Shown piece by piece: positions 20,816 through 31,640 of a stretch of 64,000 bases of DNA (position 1 is the first letter of the stretch; every line of letters begins with the position of its first letter). The notes below the pieces were generated by a model. That model did no database searches. It worked only from the letters and a program-made list of their open reading frames with translations, and was not told the origin of the DNA. The stretch comes from Theropithecus gelada (Eukaryota; Chordata; Mammalia; Primates; Cercopithecidae): positions 87,217,783-87,281,782 of the forward strand of contig NC_037668.1 of NCBI RefSeq assembly GCF_003255815.1. The letters run 5' to 3'. Both the position numbers and the translations under genes were made by a program.

Positions 20816-23057
20816 ACAAAAGCAGTTTTATAACGAAATTCTGTTAATAAATTTACCTGTCTCCTAATCATGACGGATAATAGGCTGTTTACAGTATACC
20901 AATGACTGTGATACAAGTTATGGCTTTGTATTTTGTATTCAAATAAAGATCTGGTAATTATCTTGCTAATTGCTTCAGTAGAGATGTAGACCACCACGCT
21001 GATAATTCTTATCCTGACTAACCTACTCACTAGGAGCTGGGTAAAAAGCAGTATTGATTTAAATGAGTTATGAAGACTGGGACTTGGATATGCTCTTTTT
21101 ATATCCCCGGGGAATCACCCTGGAAACCTAGAGAACTGGCACCAAGTATTCATCTGAGAACATCTGTGACTCTCAGAAAGTTATGAGATTGGAGTTGTAC
21201 GGGGACTCGCTGTGGCCTTGGAAGAGTTGACTTCTAAATGGAGTAGTAAACTTATTCTCCATGGCTCAGTTCTAAAAGGCCCTAAGAGGAGAAAAGGATT
21301 CTTGATGACCTACTAATTGATGGTTTTAGGTCCAGAGTTAAGCATAATATGGAGGTTTGCCTGAGAGTGTCTGCTGTCAGTGAAGATGAATTATCCATGT
21401 GGGCTTAGAAAATCACACATGCAAATTTTGTGTCAATGGATTTTTTTCAACATGGTAATCCTAGCCTTTGAGTACACAGCGTATTTTCAAAGCCAATTTT
21501 GCAAATAAGAACTCTACGGTAAATGCTACTAAGCTGTTGATAAGTTGGCTTTTCCATTTGTAAGCCTATTAGTTCAGAATCTTCTGAAGTTTAATTCAAA
21601 ATGAGATAATGTGTAGTGATTTGACAGTTTTCATTCTGTGACCATGCTCTTCAAGAAAGCATCTTGGCTCGTTCACTAGTTGAATCCTCACCAGTTCCTG
21701 AAATTATGAAATGTAAATTTGTTATAAGCAGCAGCTTTGGGGCCTTCACAAGGCAGAATTGTACCTTACCCCTGAGTGGAAATAAATGACATCTCGTGTG
21801 TGTAGCTTCTCTCTCTCTCTGCACATTCTGACTCCAAATGCTGTGGAGCACCAGACAATGTCTCCTGAATCTGATTTTGGGTGGCTGGATCTATGTCCAG
21901 AGGGAAGTAGGAATATTTCCAATGGCGGGACAGACAGAGGTGATAACATTAGAAAAAACTGACCCTTTGACAAGGCCCACGTTAGTGAAGTCATGATTTC
22001 CAGGGAGGTGGGTCTGTACTTCCCAGGTATTGTGAAAGCAGGGCTCTATTACCTTGCCTGCTGGTACCCAAAAGGCAGAGGCTGTATTTGTCCTTGGATC
22101 TCAGTCTTTGATCTCAGTCTTTGACATTGTTTTGGGGAGGTGTGATGAGAGGCATGAGGGAACCTCATCCATTTTGTGAGTCCAGTGTACTTAAAGAGTA
22201 GAGACTGACTCCAGGGCATTTGGAGTTCACAGAATTTGTCAAATTATTTTTCAAGCTTGTAGGGTTCAAGACTTCCCCAAATGTATTTTTCCAAGTGCTT
22301 GTACCCTGGTGTCAATTAAGGGAAATGTATTCCATATGTTTCTAATTCTTCTACCCTGAAATGATAAAAATATTATATTTCTGAAATCTCTGAAGTCTAG
22401 AAAGATCCTTTTGAATTTTTTTTTCTCTTTGATGACACTAACAGAAATGGGTGATCCCAGTAATCACAAAGAGGCTCAAATTCATCCCCAAATGCCCAGC
22501 CACCAAGAAGCTTTGGACATAAGTATTTTTTGGGGGTATTTTTGCCCATTGCTGTTTTAGGACATGTTTCTGATAATGCTTTACACTTACCAGAAAAACT
22601 GTTTTTGAAAAATCCAGTGTTGTCTTACAATCATTAATTTAAAAAAAAAAAAAAAGTTTCCCAAGTCTTTTCTTAGAGCCAGGAGATCTCTTTCTGATGA
22701 AGAATACACTCTGGCATAAAAAGCCACTTAGGTGGACCGGTTTATTTGATTAACAAAAGTTACAAAGGGGAAAAGAAGAGTGTTAGAGAGGATACCTGTA
22801 ACAAAAAGAGACAGGAGACACATGGAGCGCTCGTGGTGTGTCACTCTTATTTGAACCCCTCATTCAAAAAACAACTGTTAAGGAAAGTGAAACATAGGCA
22901 TATGAATACAGAATGGCTATATGATGATATTAAGGAATTATTCTTTTTAATTATGATATTACCTCCTTTTATAGATACATGCTGAACTATTTACAGAAAA
23001 ATTAACAAAAAGCCTGGAATTTGTTTAAAAAGAATCAGGGTGTGGTATAGTTAAAAC
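20816..23057. other. Repeat-poor sequence (2.2 kb)
   Basis: No clear transposon in 2.2 kb. Seen: an 'atctcagtctttg' direct duplication at about 22098-22126 and an A15 run near 22640. Frames up to 82 codons are unremarkable. Repeat-free DNA of this length may be constrained, which alignment would test. Confidence 0.5.
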
Positions 23058-23180
23058 TCTTCCCTCCCTCCCTCTGTCCCTTTTTCCTTCCCTCACTCAC
23101 TTTTCCTTCTTTCTTTCCCTCCCCTCCTCCTTCCCCTCCTTTCTCCCCAGCCTGTCTTCCCTTCTCTTCTCTTTTTCTGG
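23058..23180 (+). repeat. Polypyrimidine tract
   Basis: About 120 nt of almost only C and T ('cttccctccctccctctg' onward) with few purine interruptions. It could form triplex (H-) DNA under supercoiling. Confidence 0.9.
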
Positions 23181-23604
23181 CTTTCATTTGGGCTGACAAG
23201 AAGAGGATGCATGTTTTATATCAGGTTGGCAGGTATACTTGAGATATATTGTCTTGGCAATACAACGGCCTGGCACTTCCTAGGGACCCAGATGGGTATT
23301 TTAGATGTTTAGGGCATGCCTTGACCTCTGAGTAGCCTTCCTGGACTGAGGTCACACTTGACTAGACTACCACCCCACAGGCAGCCACTGCGGTCTGTTT
23401 TTTAAAAACGTTGCCACGATGAGAATCTGAAGGATTTGGGTTGAAGTTAAGGACTCTTCCTTTTATTATTAGTCTGGATTTTTAAAGGAGATACTGGGAT
23501 CCCACCCTTACTTTGTTACTATGATTTGGAGTCAGCTCTTGGCTTTGAGAGTGTGCTGTGATACTGGTCTGATTTAATCATTGCCTGTGTAGAAAAAGAG
23601 ATTG
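23181..23604. other. Unique sequence
   Basis: No element or gene recognised. Confidence 0.4.
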
Positions 23605-23815
23605 GATCACTGGATCGCAAACTAGCCTCAGAAAGTAAGTCACTGATGGCAAGAATCACCTGGAGAGATTTTAAGTTTAATTCTTAAAAAATGTAGTGAC
23701 GATACTTGGATAACCCTCTGGGAATTCTGATTCAGTGGTTCTGGGTAGAAATAGAATCTAAATATCTGTATTTGTATCAGGTTTCTACATGATTCTTATG
23801 TGCCAATAGTTTGGT
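23605..23815. mobile_element. hAT-Charlie MITE (MER20/MER5-type), diverged
   Basis: 'caagaatcacctggagagat', 'gggaattctgattcagtggt', 'aatctaaatatctgtatttg', 'acatgattcttatgtgcc' match the shared layout of these MITEs. Confidence 0.55.
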
Positions 23816-23967
23816 GATTTACCAGGTTCAATGACTTTTAATAGATTCAGTTTGCTCAGGAGCAGATTGAGGTTGTATTTCCATAGAGTCCTACCTTGTA
23901 AAAAATGGATGTGGCAAGTTTTTTTGTTGGTGTTATTGTTTTTAATTGTTATTTAAGATGACTTGCT

Positions 23968-24280
23968 GGGCTGGGCGTGGTGATTCACGCCAGTGGTCCC
24001 ATCTTCTTTGGGAGGCCGAATCGGGTGGATTGCTTGAGCCCAGGAGTTTGAGACCATCCTGGGCAACATGGAGAAACCGATCTCTACTAAAAAACTGGAA
24101 AATTAGCCAGGTGAGGTGGCCTGTGCCTTTAGTCCCAGCCACTGAGGAGGCTGAGGTAGAAGGACTGCTTGAGCCCAGGAGGTTGAGGCTGCAGTGAGCT
24201 GTGATCATGGGCTGCACTCCGATTTGGGTGACAGTGAGACCCTGTCTCAAAAAACAAACAAACAAACAAACAAACAAAAA
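23968..24280 (+). repeat. AluJ, full length
   Basis: Two monomers ('gggcgtggtgattcacgcc' to 'gggtgacagtgagaccctg') with an (AAAC)n-type tail. 'gcttgagcccaggagtttg' is the old J-type form. Flanks 'aagatgacttgct' (23955-23967) and 'aagattgcttact' (24281-24293) are an eroded target-site duplication. Confidence 0.93.
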
Positions 24281-24394
24281 AAGATTGCTTACTTATGAAT
24301 AAGACTTTCTATATAGCAGTTATTATATAAGCAGTAGGTAAATGTTAATAAATGGCAAATACTAAAAGGAAAAACAGGAAAATGAAAGGCAACT

Positions 24395-24600
24395 GTTATT
24401 TATTGAATGCCTACTATTATAGTAAACTTGACTCATAATTTATATGTTCTTCTTTAATTTTAGCCTTGGCATGCAATGATTATTATCCAATTTTGTATTC
24501 AATAAAATTAAAGCCCAGAGAAGTTTAGTGTTTTTCCTAAAGTCACATAGTAAACACGTGGCAGCAGGGGTGTTTGGATACTATTGTGCCAGGCAGACTT
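24395..24600 (-). repeat. MIR SINE (antisense)
   Basis: 'tttattgaatgcctactatt', 'ttaaagcccagagaagttta', 'aaagtcacatagtaaacacg', 'tgtttggatactattgtgcc'. Confidence 0.65.
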
Positions 24601-25054
24601 TCCGAACTATTTCTCAGTTCTTTCTTGGCTCCGGAGGATTGTGTAGCAGGAGGGGAAATCTGTTTAGAGATCAGGAAACTGCACTGATTGGGCAGGCTGC
24701 CAGAGCTTCCTTTACTGGATTGTACCGGCAAGTTTGTTTTTCTCTGTCCAATACTGGGTAAAGGTTCCACCAAAAGCCTTTGTCTCTGCTCAGAACACCT
24801 GGTATGATCTCTGGGAAACTATTTGGCAAAGGAGTGTGGCAGCTGAAGCACAGAAGCCTCTCCTAGGTGGTTTGCCCATATCTGATTTTTTTTCCTTTGG
24901 CACCTTGTAACAGACCTGAGAATGTTGAAATTTTGTGCCAATGTGGACACCATTCAGTATGTCAGATTTCTCTGATACTGTGAAGATCAAAATGTTGGAT
25001 GCAGAGGAAAAGTCCCAGCAGTAGATTCCAGGCCCTCACTGCCACTTACCTGGT
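24601..25054. other. Unique sequence
   Basis: Nothing recognised; frames of 66-77 codons on opposite strands overlap and look incidental. Confidence 0.45.
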
Positions 25055-25436
25055 AAATTACAACAGCCTCCATACTGGTCTTCCTACACGCAGCCTGTCC
25101 TCTGCTTTCCAGCCCACTTTTCTCAGGGGGATCCTCTTTCAAATACAGGTCTGATTATGATCCTTCAATATTAAACCCCTTCAGTGACTCCGCAGTTCTT
25201 TAGGGAAAAAAGCTGAGTCCCTAAGCATAGCACTGAATACTCTTCCTGGTCTGTCCCTGTTTCTCTATATGCATCTCCCACTCCACCCAGCTTCAGGCAG
25301 GTCACACAATCATGGCTCACCAAAGATGCCTTGGAAGCCGGGTACTTTCATCTCTCTCTGTTTCTCCAGCTGGAGTTTCCTTCCTTCTTTGACCTGCCTG
25401 GCAAACTCCTATGCATTCTTTAAAGCCTACCCCTGG
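25055..25436 (+). repeat. L2 LINE, first part (split by AluY)
   Basis: 'tccatactggtcttcctaca', 'ggtctgattatgatccttca', 'cccttcagtgactccgcagt' and 'gacctgcctggcaaactcct' are the L2 3' kilobase in sense. It continues after the AluY at 25761. Confidence 0.8.
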
Positions 25437-25760
25437 CCAGGCGCGGTGGCTCACGCCTGTAATGCCAGCACTTTGGGAGGCTGAGGCGGGCGGATCATGA
25501 GGTCAGGAGATCGAGACCATCCTGGCTAACACGGTGAAACCCCGTCTCTACTAAAAATACAAAAAATTATCCTGGCATGGTGGTGGGTGCCTGTAGTCCC
25601 AGCGACTTGGGAGACTGAGGCAGGAGAATGGCGTGAACCTGGGAGGTGGAGCTTGCAGTGAGCTGAGATCGCGCCACTGCGCTCCAGCCTGGGCAACAGT
25701 GCGAGACTCCATCTCAAAAAAAAAAAAAAAAAAAGATAAATAAATAAATAAATAAATAAA
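25437..25760 (+). repeat. AluY, full length
   Basis: 'ggccaggcgcggtggctcac' to 'gggcaacagtgcgagactcc' plus A run and (TAAA)n tail. Y-type segments include 'catgaggtcaggagatcgag' and 'gaatggcgtgaacctggg'. Possible duplication 'cctacccct'/'cctacacct' flanks it. It is the least diverged Alu in the window. Confidence 0.95.
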
Positions 25761-25975
25761 TCCTACACCTTCATGAAGCCTTTCAGCAGTTTCTTCCTTT
25801 GCACAACTCTACCACCTTGTCTCACGTATTCACAGACATCTGCCTGCCTCCCTCTCTAGGCTATGGTGCCCTCCAAGGGGAGGCAACATGTTGTTTTCAA
25901 ATCATTCACAGTACTTACTACATAGGACACTCACTGTCAGTGTGCAGTAACTGAAGGACTTAAATGAATACGCAA
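25761..25975 (+). repeat. L2 LINE, second part
   Basis: 'ttcatgaagcctttcagcag', 'aggctatggtgccctccaag' and 'gtaactgaaggacttaaatg' resume the L2 where the AluY entered. Confidence 0.75.
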
Positions 25976-26170
25976 ATAAAGATGATTACCATGATAGGCC
26001 AAGATCTGAAAAGATGCTAATAATCAGTGTATGAAGAGGAGGAACGTGAGGAACTTGTGTGTCTTCAGTACCATTCTAAATGCCATAGCAAATACAGGTG
26101 CCGCCAGAGCGCTTGCACATGGCAGCTTCACAGCCCATTTGAGAAGTAGAATTAATACATATAAAGAATA

Positions 26171-26475
26171 AGACCAGGCACGATGGCTCACACCTGTAAT
26201 CCCAGCACTTTGGGAGGCCGAGGCAGGCGAATCACGAGGTCAAGAGGTTGAAACTGTCCTGCTCAACGTGGTGAAACCCCGTCTCTACTAAAAATACAAA
26301 AATTATCTGGACGTGGTGGCACATACCTGTAATCCCAGCTACTCGGGAAGCTGAGGCAGGAAAATCTCTTGAACCTGGGAGGCAGAGGTTGCAGTGAGCT
26401 GAGATTGGGCCATTGCACTCTAGTGTGGAGACAGCGCGAGACTCCATCTCTTAAAAGAAAAAAAAAAAAGAAAAC
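26171..26475 (+). repeat. AluS, full length
   Basis: Both monomers are present: 'ccaggcacgatggctcacac' through 'acagcgcgagactccatctc' and an A-rich tail. 'gaggcagaggttgcagtgag' is S-type. Confidence 0.94.
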
Positions 26476-26547
26476 CAAGAAAATATGCAACTGAGTTCCA
26501 GCTTGTTTCGTGCTGGTAATGCTTTATTTTTTCATGTGTTGATTATT

Positions 26548-26672
26548 GGTCTCCCCCTTGCACTGTGAGCTCCCTGAGGACAGGGACTTTGTCTTGACGA
26601 TTATATTTTCACACCTAGCATACAGTAAGTGTTCAAGATATGTTTGTTCAATGAATAAATGGATGGTAGGCA
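26548..26672 (+). repeat. L2 LINE 3' end
   Basis: 'cactgtgagctccctgagga', 'cagggactttgtcttgacga', 'tcaatgaataaatggatg' are the L2 terminal landmarks. Confidence 0.85.
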
Positions 26673-26841
26673 CCATTCAGTGCTGTTTAGAGTCAAATGA
26701 AGGCATGATTTGTGTAGGTTGAAGTGGTCAAGGAGGGCTTCACACATAGGCCAGTTGTGAAGGATGTAGGCATTGAAGAAGCAGTAAAAGTGGTTGTGAG
26801 CTTTACTCTTCAGAGAGTCACAATTTCAGAAAGGCTCTTGC

Positions 26842-27062
26842 TCTATTGGAAAGAACATGGGTTTCAGACCAAAGACATCTAGAATCAAATTTGGACTCTT
26901 TCCCTTATCTGCTATGTGATCTTGAGATCTCTGAGTTTCAGTTTCCTTGCCCATAAAATGAGATCAATATTACTTCCCTTAGAATATGCTTGTGAGCAAT
27001 AAAAGCGATATCATATATAAAGCATGTAGCATACATTAGGCTCTCAATAAATGGTAAGTAAA
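26842..27062 (+). repeat. MIR SINE
   Basis: 'gaacatgggtttcagaccaa', 'atctgctatgtgatcttgag', 'cagtttccttgcccataaaa', 'gtagcatacattaggctctc', 'aataaatggtaagt'. Confidence 0.8.
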
Positions 27063-28431
27063 AGCTGATATATAGGTATAGTGTGTCTGAAATACCTGGG
27101 AAACATAGATTATTTGGATGACATAGCAAAATTTGATTAAATTTGTGTGATTATTACATTGGCACAGAACAATTAGAATAGATTCCAGTATTTTTGTGGC
27201 CTTTTAAATGTGTTTTGGGGATATCTATCACATTTCTGTACTTTTTTAACCTTGGAAAATTGGAAGTGGATATTTGCCCCCAAATTGTCTGATATATAGA
27301 TCTTGCCTTTACCATTATACTTGTGAAAGGAAGGCTTTTCTGGCAGGGGGAGCATAATGAGTAGGGGAGGGAAAGGGAAATGAGCTTTCTGTTTTGGTAG
27401 AAAAATTAGAGCTACTCTTTCAGTGACAAACCACATTGCCTGGCTTTCCTTCTGCAGGCACTGCCTCATGCCTGTGTTCCTGTAGATATTGGAGTTAGAG
27501 CTCTCATTCGTGGTCATGATTCTCGCCTCTGTCTAATTCTTCTACTTCATTACGCACCATCTCTCCTTTTCCCACTGTTTTCCAGCCACCTCTGCCTCTT
27601 TTGGTTTCCTTGAACATGTCATGTTCTTTTCTGACTTAGGTTCTTTGAATTTAATGTTCCCTTTGACTGACATTCTTTTCCTCTGGCTCTTTTCATTTTT
27701 CAGAAAATCAGCTGATTCCTTATCCTGTGGTGGTACTGGAGCCAAATAATGGAATTGGTTTTTCACTGTTTATTCCACATAATTCCAAGGAATATGATTT
27801 TTAAGAGTGTTTACAGTTCATAATTTTTAAAATTTTCGAAATTGAATAAGTTTCAAATATGAAAATTTAGGAATGTGATACCAAACTTTTCTCTGGGCAC
27901 CCCTGGAGTACTGCATTTTAAATCAATTCCCTCTGTCTTGGATTACCCTTAGAGCTCGTATCTCCTGCATGGAGGAGGGTGAAGGACGTTTATCACGTCT
28001 ACCTCCCACCCCATTCTACCTGAGCTTCCAGCACCACCACCTCTGGGCAGTTCTGCTTTTAGTCAGCAGCTCCCAGTTCCCATAATTTTGACTTCTCTCC
28101 TTTCTAGTCCAGAAGAAATGGCTCTTCTGGGGTTGAATTCCTCCCTTTCCCCAGCAGAAATGTGTTGGGGCAGAGGAATTGTGGAGCTCCATGGCATAGA
28201 GCGTCCTGGAAGCCTTGTCATTAGAGTATCCAGGTGGGAAGGGGAGTCAGGGGAGGGGAAGGAGGAAGGAATTGAGTTGGGAAGAGTCAGGGAGGATAAT
28301 TGAAGTTGCTGACTGATGTCTGGAATAACAATATTTCACCCTCAAAAATACCAGTAATTCAGGACTGAAAAATAAATTTCACAATATGTTTTAATTTCAA
28401 AAAGTGATAGTGTGTTTGTCATTCTTATCCA
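27063..28431. other. Repeat-poor sequence (1.4 kb)
   Basis: No transposon recognised. 28220-28300 is strongly purine-rich with several GGGG runs. A 114-codon antisense frame at 27173-27517 has no domain and no splice context. Confidence 0.5.
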
Positions 28432-28685
28432 GCCTGGTCTCACCTCAGAAGTTCCCCCATTGGAGAGGCCATCCCTGAATTTCTAACTCACAGGCCTCCC
28501 CTACTTTAATATGTTTATGTCCTCCTGGCACTTGTTTACTTTTTTACTTGTTTACTTTTGCTTTTGTTTACTTGTTTACTTTTGCTCCAAAAGTCAGGGA
28601 CCTGCCTGCTTGCTCCCCAGTGCCTAAAACTGTGTCTAGAACCTTAGTTGGTTGCAGTAAATATTTGTTGAATGGATGGATGAGA
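28432..28685 (+). repeat. L2 LINE 3' end with internal tandem
   Basis: 'ggagaggccatccctgaatt', 'agtcagggacctgcctgctt', 'atttgttgaatggatggatg' define a sense L2. Positions 28526-28590 hold an 'acttgtttacttttt'-type repetition absent from L2, so a local expansion occurred. Confidence 0.8.
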
Positions 28686-28727
28686 TGGTTGTGGCAATCT
28701 AAGTTGCTTTGGATGAGATTAACATTG

Positions 28728-28757
28728 AAAAAAAAAAAAAAAACCCAAAAAAAACCA
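28728..28757 (+). repeat. A-rich run
   Basis: A18 followed by 'cccaaaaaaaacc'. No pseudogene or SINE body was recognised upstream, so it is probably a simple repeat. Confidence 0.8.
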
Positions 28758-29079
28758 AACTATAGTTGCCTGCATTTCTGTCAGCCAGTCCAGGCAATGC
28801 TTATACAGCTTTGGTTATTATGATCATGATTATTATTTTGTTTTGGAACCTTTTTCAGAGGCCAAGCATGTTGGGGACTTGAGGGACATAAAAATCTTTC
28901 AACTGATTGTGCCACCTGCAAACAGGATAAGCCTGACTTTCTACCTCACCCACCTCTTCCTATCACAGTTATGAATCAACAAACACACAAAAAAGGTTTT
29001 CAATTCTGCCTTTGGAAAGAGGGCACATTTAATATTCTGAGTCAGGCAAGGAAAGACTCTAGCCACAAAGACAGCTGGG

Positions 29080-29320
29080 AACTCAGGTCCATAGCGGGCA
29101 CCCAGGACGGAGGTGAAGATAAGGCGCCTCCCTGTCTGGTGACAGCAGCTGGGGCCCTTGCTGCCTCCCTCCCCACAAAAATCCAGTTGGAACCAGTGCA
29201 TGCTGGGAATCTGCCTGCCTGACAGAAACAGATGGCCTCGGGCGGCGACTGATCTCTTGGTGACACTAACTGCATAGCTACTGCTTTACTCATGACCGAA
29301 CGAGACACGAGATGGCCGAG
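29080..29320 (+). promoter_or_regulatory. Candidate promoter and first exon ending in a splice donor
   Basis: Repeat-free, GC-enriched stretch with about ten CpGs in 240 bp, in an otherwise CpG-poor region. It holds an 'agataagg' GATA-type site (29117-29124), 'cagctggg' and 'cagatgg' E-boxes, and ends 'gatggccgag' followed by 'gtaagag' at 29321, a strong donor. Two ATGs precede the donor, at 29292 and 29312. The second has G at -3 and +4, a good start context. The first has an in-frame TAG at 29274-29276 upstream, as a 5' UTR would, and leaves nine codons plus two nucleotides before the donor. No TATA box was seen. The transcript is inference; a non-exonic enhancer is the main alternative. 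Confidence 0.35.
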
Positions 29321-29689
29321 GTAAGAGTTGGTTACCTTGCCATCCCCTCCTCAGCTGAAATGACTCAGATTGCTGTAGCTTAAATTTCAGTCCAGACTCT
29401 CTGGACTGGGGGAACTTCTTTTTGCTCATGCTCCTGAGAACCAGAGTTGGCCAGAACATCTATAGTCTCTGTCTTCAATCAAAACATTTGAGAGATGCTT
29501 TTTTCCCCCTCTTCTTCTGTACCTGTCACAGAAGGGGGCTTGTCTAAATTAAATGGCACATAATCTGCTGAGTGCAGCAACCCTTCTGTGCGGCCTCGAG
29601 GAAGAAGATGAGGCAATCAGAGTACCTTCCATCATTTCCTGGAAAATGTGTCGGTAGCTTGGAGAGGCAGAGTCGAAGATGGAAGTAAC
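29321..29689. other. Unique sequence downstream of the candidate donor
   Basis: No transposon recognised. It would be intron if 29321 is a real donor. Confidence 0.45.
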
Positions 29690-29850
29690 ACTGCATGAGG
29701 AGTTAGGTGGTCTATGTTCAGGGGCCAGGGTTGTCACTTACTAGATAGGGGACCTTTAGCCAGTCACTTAACTCCAGTGACCTTCTGCTTCCTTATCTCT
29801 TATGTAGAATGGTGGGACTGGATTGAGGACAGCAGATAGATTAGCTCTCC
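29690..29850 (+). repeat. MIR SINE fragment
   Basis: 'tcacttactagatagggga', 'cagtcacttaactccagtg' and 'cttccttatctcttatgtag' give the sense MIR core. Confidence 0.65.
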
Positions 29851-30134
29851 GTCTTACTGATTGGAAGTTGCTGTCCAGATTACAGTATGGAGGATGGCTG
29901 GGAAGCCAATCTCAGCTAAGTGAGAAAGAGCAGTCAACTATTGATGTTTGCCAAGTGCATGACAGTGGCACATCTGCCTGCTATTATGAGACTTGATGGT
30001 CATTTCTGCCTCTGTGATTTTATGACTCCAGGTGTCCTGCAAGTGATTCTAGAGGGATCATGAAACATTTTCTAGTCTTAATAATTACTCAGGGATCGAT
30101 TAACAATGGTGAGGAACATACAACCAGACTTTTG

Positions 30135-30325
30135 TTGAGAGTTTACCATGTTTATATTATATCACTTAACCCCCATCCTTATGGATAGGGAAACTCAGGC
30201 TCATAGTGATTAAATGACTTGCCCAAGGTGACTCAGCTAATAGGTGATGGAGCTGGAATTCATACCGGGGTCTGTCTGCCTCCAGAACCCAAGCGCTGAA
30301 CTGCCACCCTATGCTACTACCCAGT
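30135..30325 (-). repeat. MIR SINE (antisense)
   Basis: 'gggaaactcaggctcatagt', 'gacttgcccaaggtgactca', 'gtgatggagctggaattcat', 'gtctgcctccagaacccaag' are close to the antisense consensus. Confidence 0.85.
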
Positions 30326-30469
30326 TGGAAAATATCTCGGTACAATAATTAGATGCCAGAGTGTACGGCTTTGCCTATAAGTACACAGAAATCAGAAAGG
30401 TGATTGAGAGATTCATTAACACCTACTTGCCCAGTTCTTTTGAGCATATCTTATTTGAGAAAGGTGCAC

Positions 30470-30615
30470 GTGACCTTGGGGTGGTTTGTCTAACTCTCTA
30501 AGTCTCGGTTATCTTATTTGAGAAATGGGGTCATCGCTTTTAAAAGTTTAAATGAAATAATCCAAATAACGCATCCTATAGTGCCTGAGATGTCAGTAGC
30601 ACTCAGTACACGTTC
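30470..30615 (+). repeat. MIR SINE 3' part
   Basis: 'ctctaagtctcggttatctt', 'atttgagaaatggggtcatc', 'gcctgagatgtcagtagcac' follow the sense order. Confidence 0.65.
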
Positions 30616-30634
30616 ATATTATGTTGCCCCAAGG

Positions 30635-30705
30635 TCATGTGGCTGGGAATTGAGCTGAGGACTGCCCACCTCCGAAGTCTATGATGGCACCTTTTGGTTT
30701 TGGTA
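30635..30705 (-). repeat. MIR SINE fragment (antisense)
   Basis: 'ccaaggtcatgtggctggga', 'attgagctgaggactgccca' and 'ccgaagtctatgatggc' match the antisense 5' half. Confidence 0.6.
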
Positions 30706-31544
30706 CAAGTGAGTCCCGAGTGGACTACATAGCAGCATCAGAGGTGCTTTTGAATGTGAAAGGTGGCATGAGGATCCCTCTCACTTACGTCTGTTCTGTT
30801 GTCCATAACTTGGTGAAAATCCTGGCCCTTACCCACCAGAGTGAAAAAGGAGGAAACCTTACCATTCTTTCTGTGCACCTTTCTCTGGCTGGGACTTTCT
30901 CTGGTCTAGGCTTGCTCAGCAAATACGACAAGTAGCAGGCCACTCATTGTGACCATGCCCATGTGGGCAGATAGCTTTCTTCACTTTCATGCAAACTGAA
31001 GTACAAGACAATCACATGTATGGCTGCACTGAATGTAAAAGATTAAAGAGAAGTGATATGCCAGTAGATGACTGGGAGCTGATGTTCAGCAAAGTAAATC
31101 TCTTGGTGGCCCTAGTAAAGTTAATTTCAATCATTCTGGTTTTTTTTTTTTTCCCTATCTTAGAAACGTAGAGGTTAAAAAATAATAAATATACATGAGG
31201 AGATTTAAAGTGCATGTGGAAACAGATCTTCAGAGGACAAGTGGGATATTTCTTTATAGAAAGAGTTTTCCCTCTTGATTTTTTTCCTTGGGTAAGTTTC
31301 TTTCAAATCAACTCAATTCATTTGGTGCTATTGCTTTTCTTTTGTGAAAACTATTCTGGGGATTTGATCAAAACCGACATGAAAATACAACCCTCAAGTG
31401 GCAAATATCAGGGAATCTGGAAGTTACATTTTCTAGGCTGAAGTAATTTACTGGCTAAGTTTGCTGTCTCCCCACTCCCCCAACACACATACAACTCTTC
31501 AGTCTCATTCCCCTCCAGGCTCCTTGTCTCTCAGTTTATTTCCA
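30706..31544. other. Unique sequence
   Basis: No transposon recognised. An 84-codon + frame begins at 30681 inside the MIR and is not credible. There is a T13 run near 31140. Confidence 0.45.
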
Positions 31545-31640
31545 GCATATATGCATATGCATCCTTGCATACACAGGTGTGCACATATGCATGTATACGC
31601 ACACACAGACACACGACTCACACGTGACACACATATTTTA
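31545..31640 (+). repeat. Degenerate CA/TG-rich repeat
   Basis: Alternating 'catatatgcatatgcatc', 'gtgtgcacatatgcatgt', 'acgcacacacagacacac'. Purine-pyrimidine alternation with interruptions, probably an ageing microsatellite. Confidence 0.7.

Noticed and set aside
22632..22655. A15 run as a retrotransposon tail
   Set aside because: No element body upstream and no target-site duplication seen.
23942..24277. 111-codon antisense frame
   Set aside because: Translation of an Alu; typical Alu-derived peptide text.
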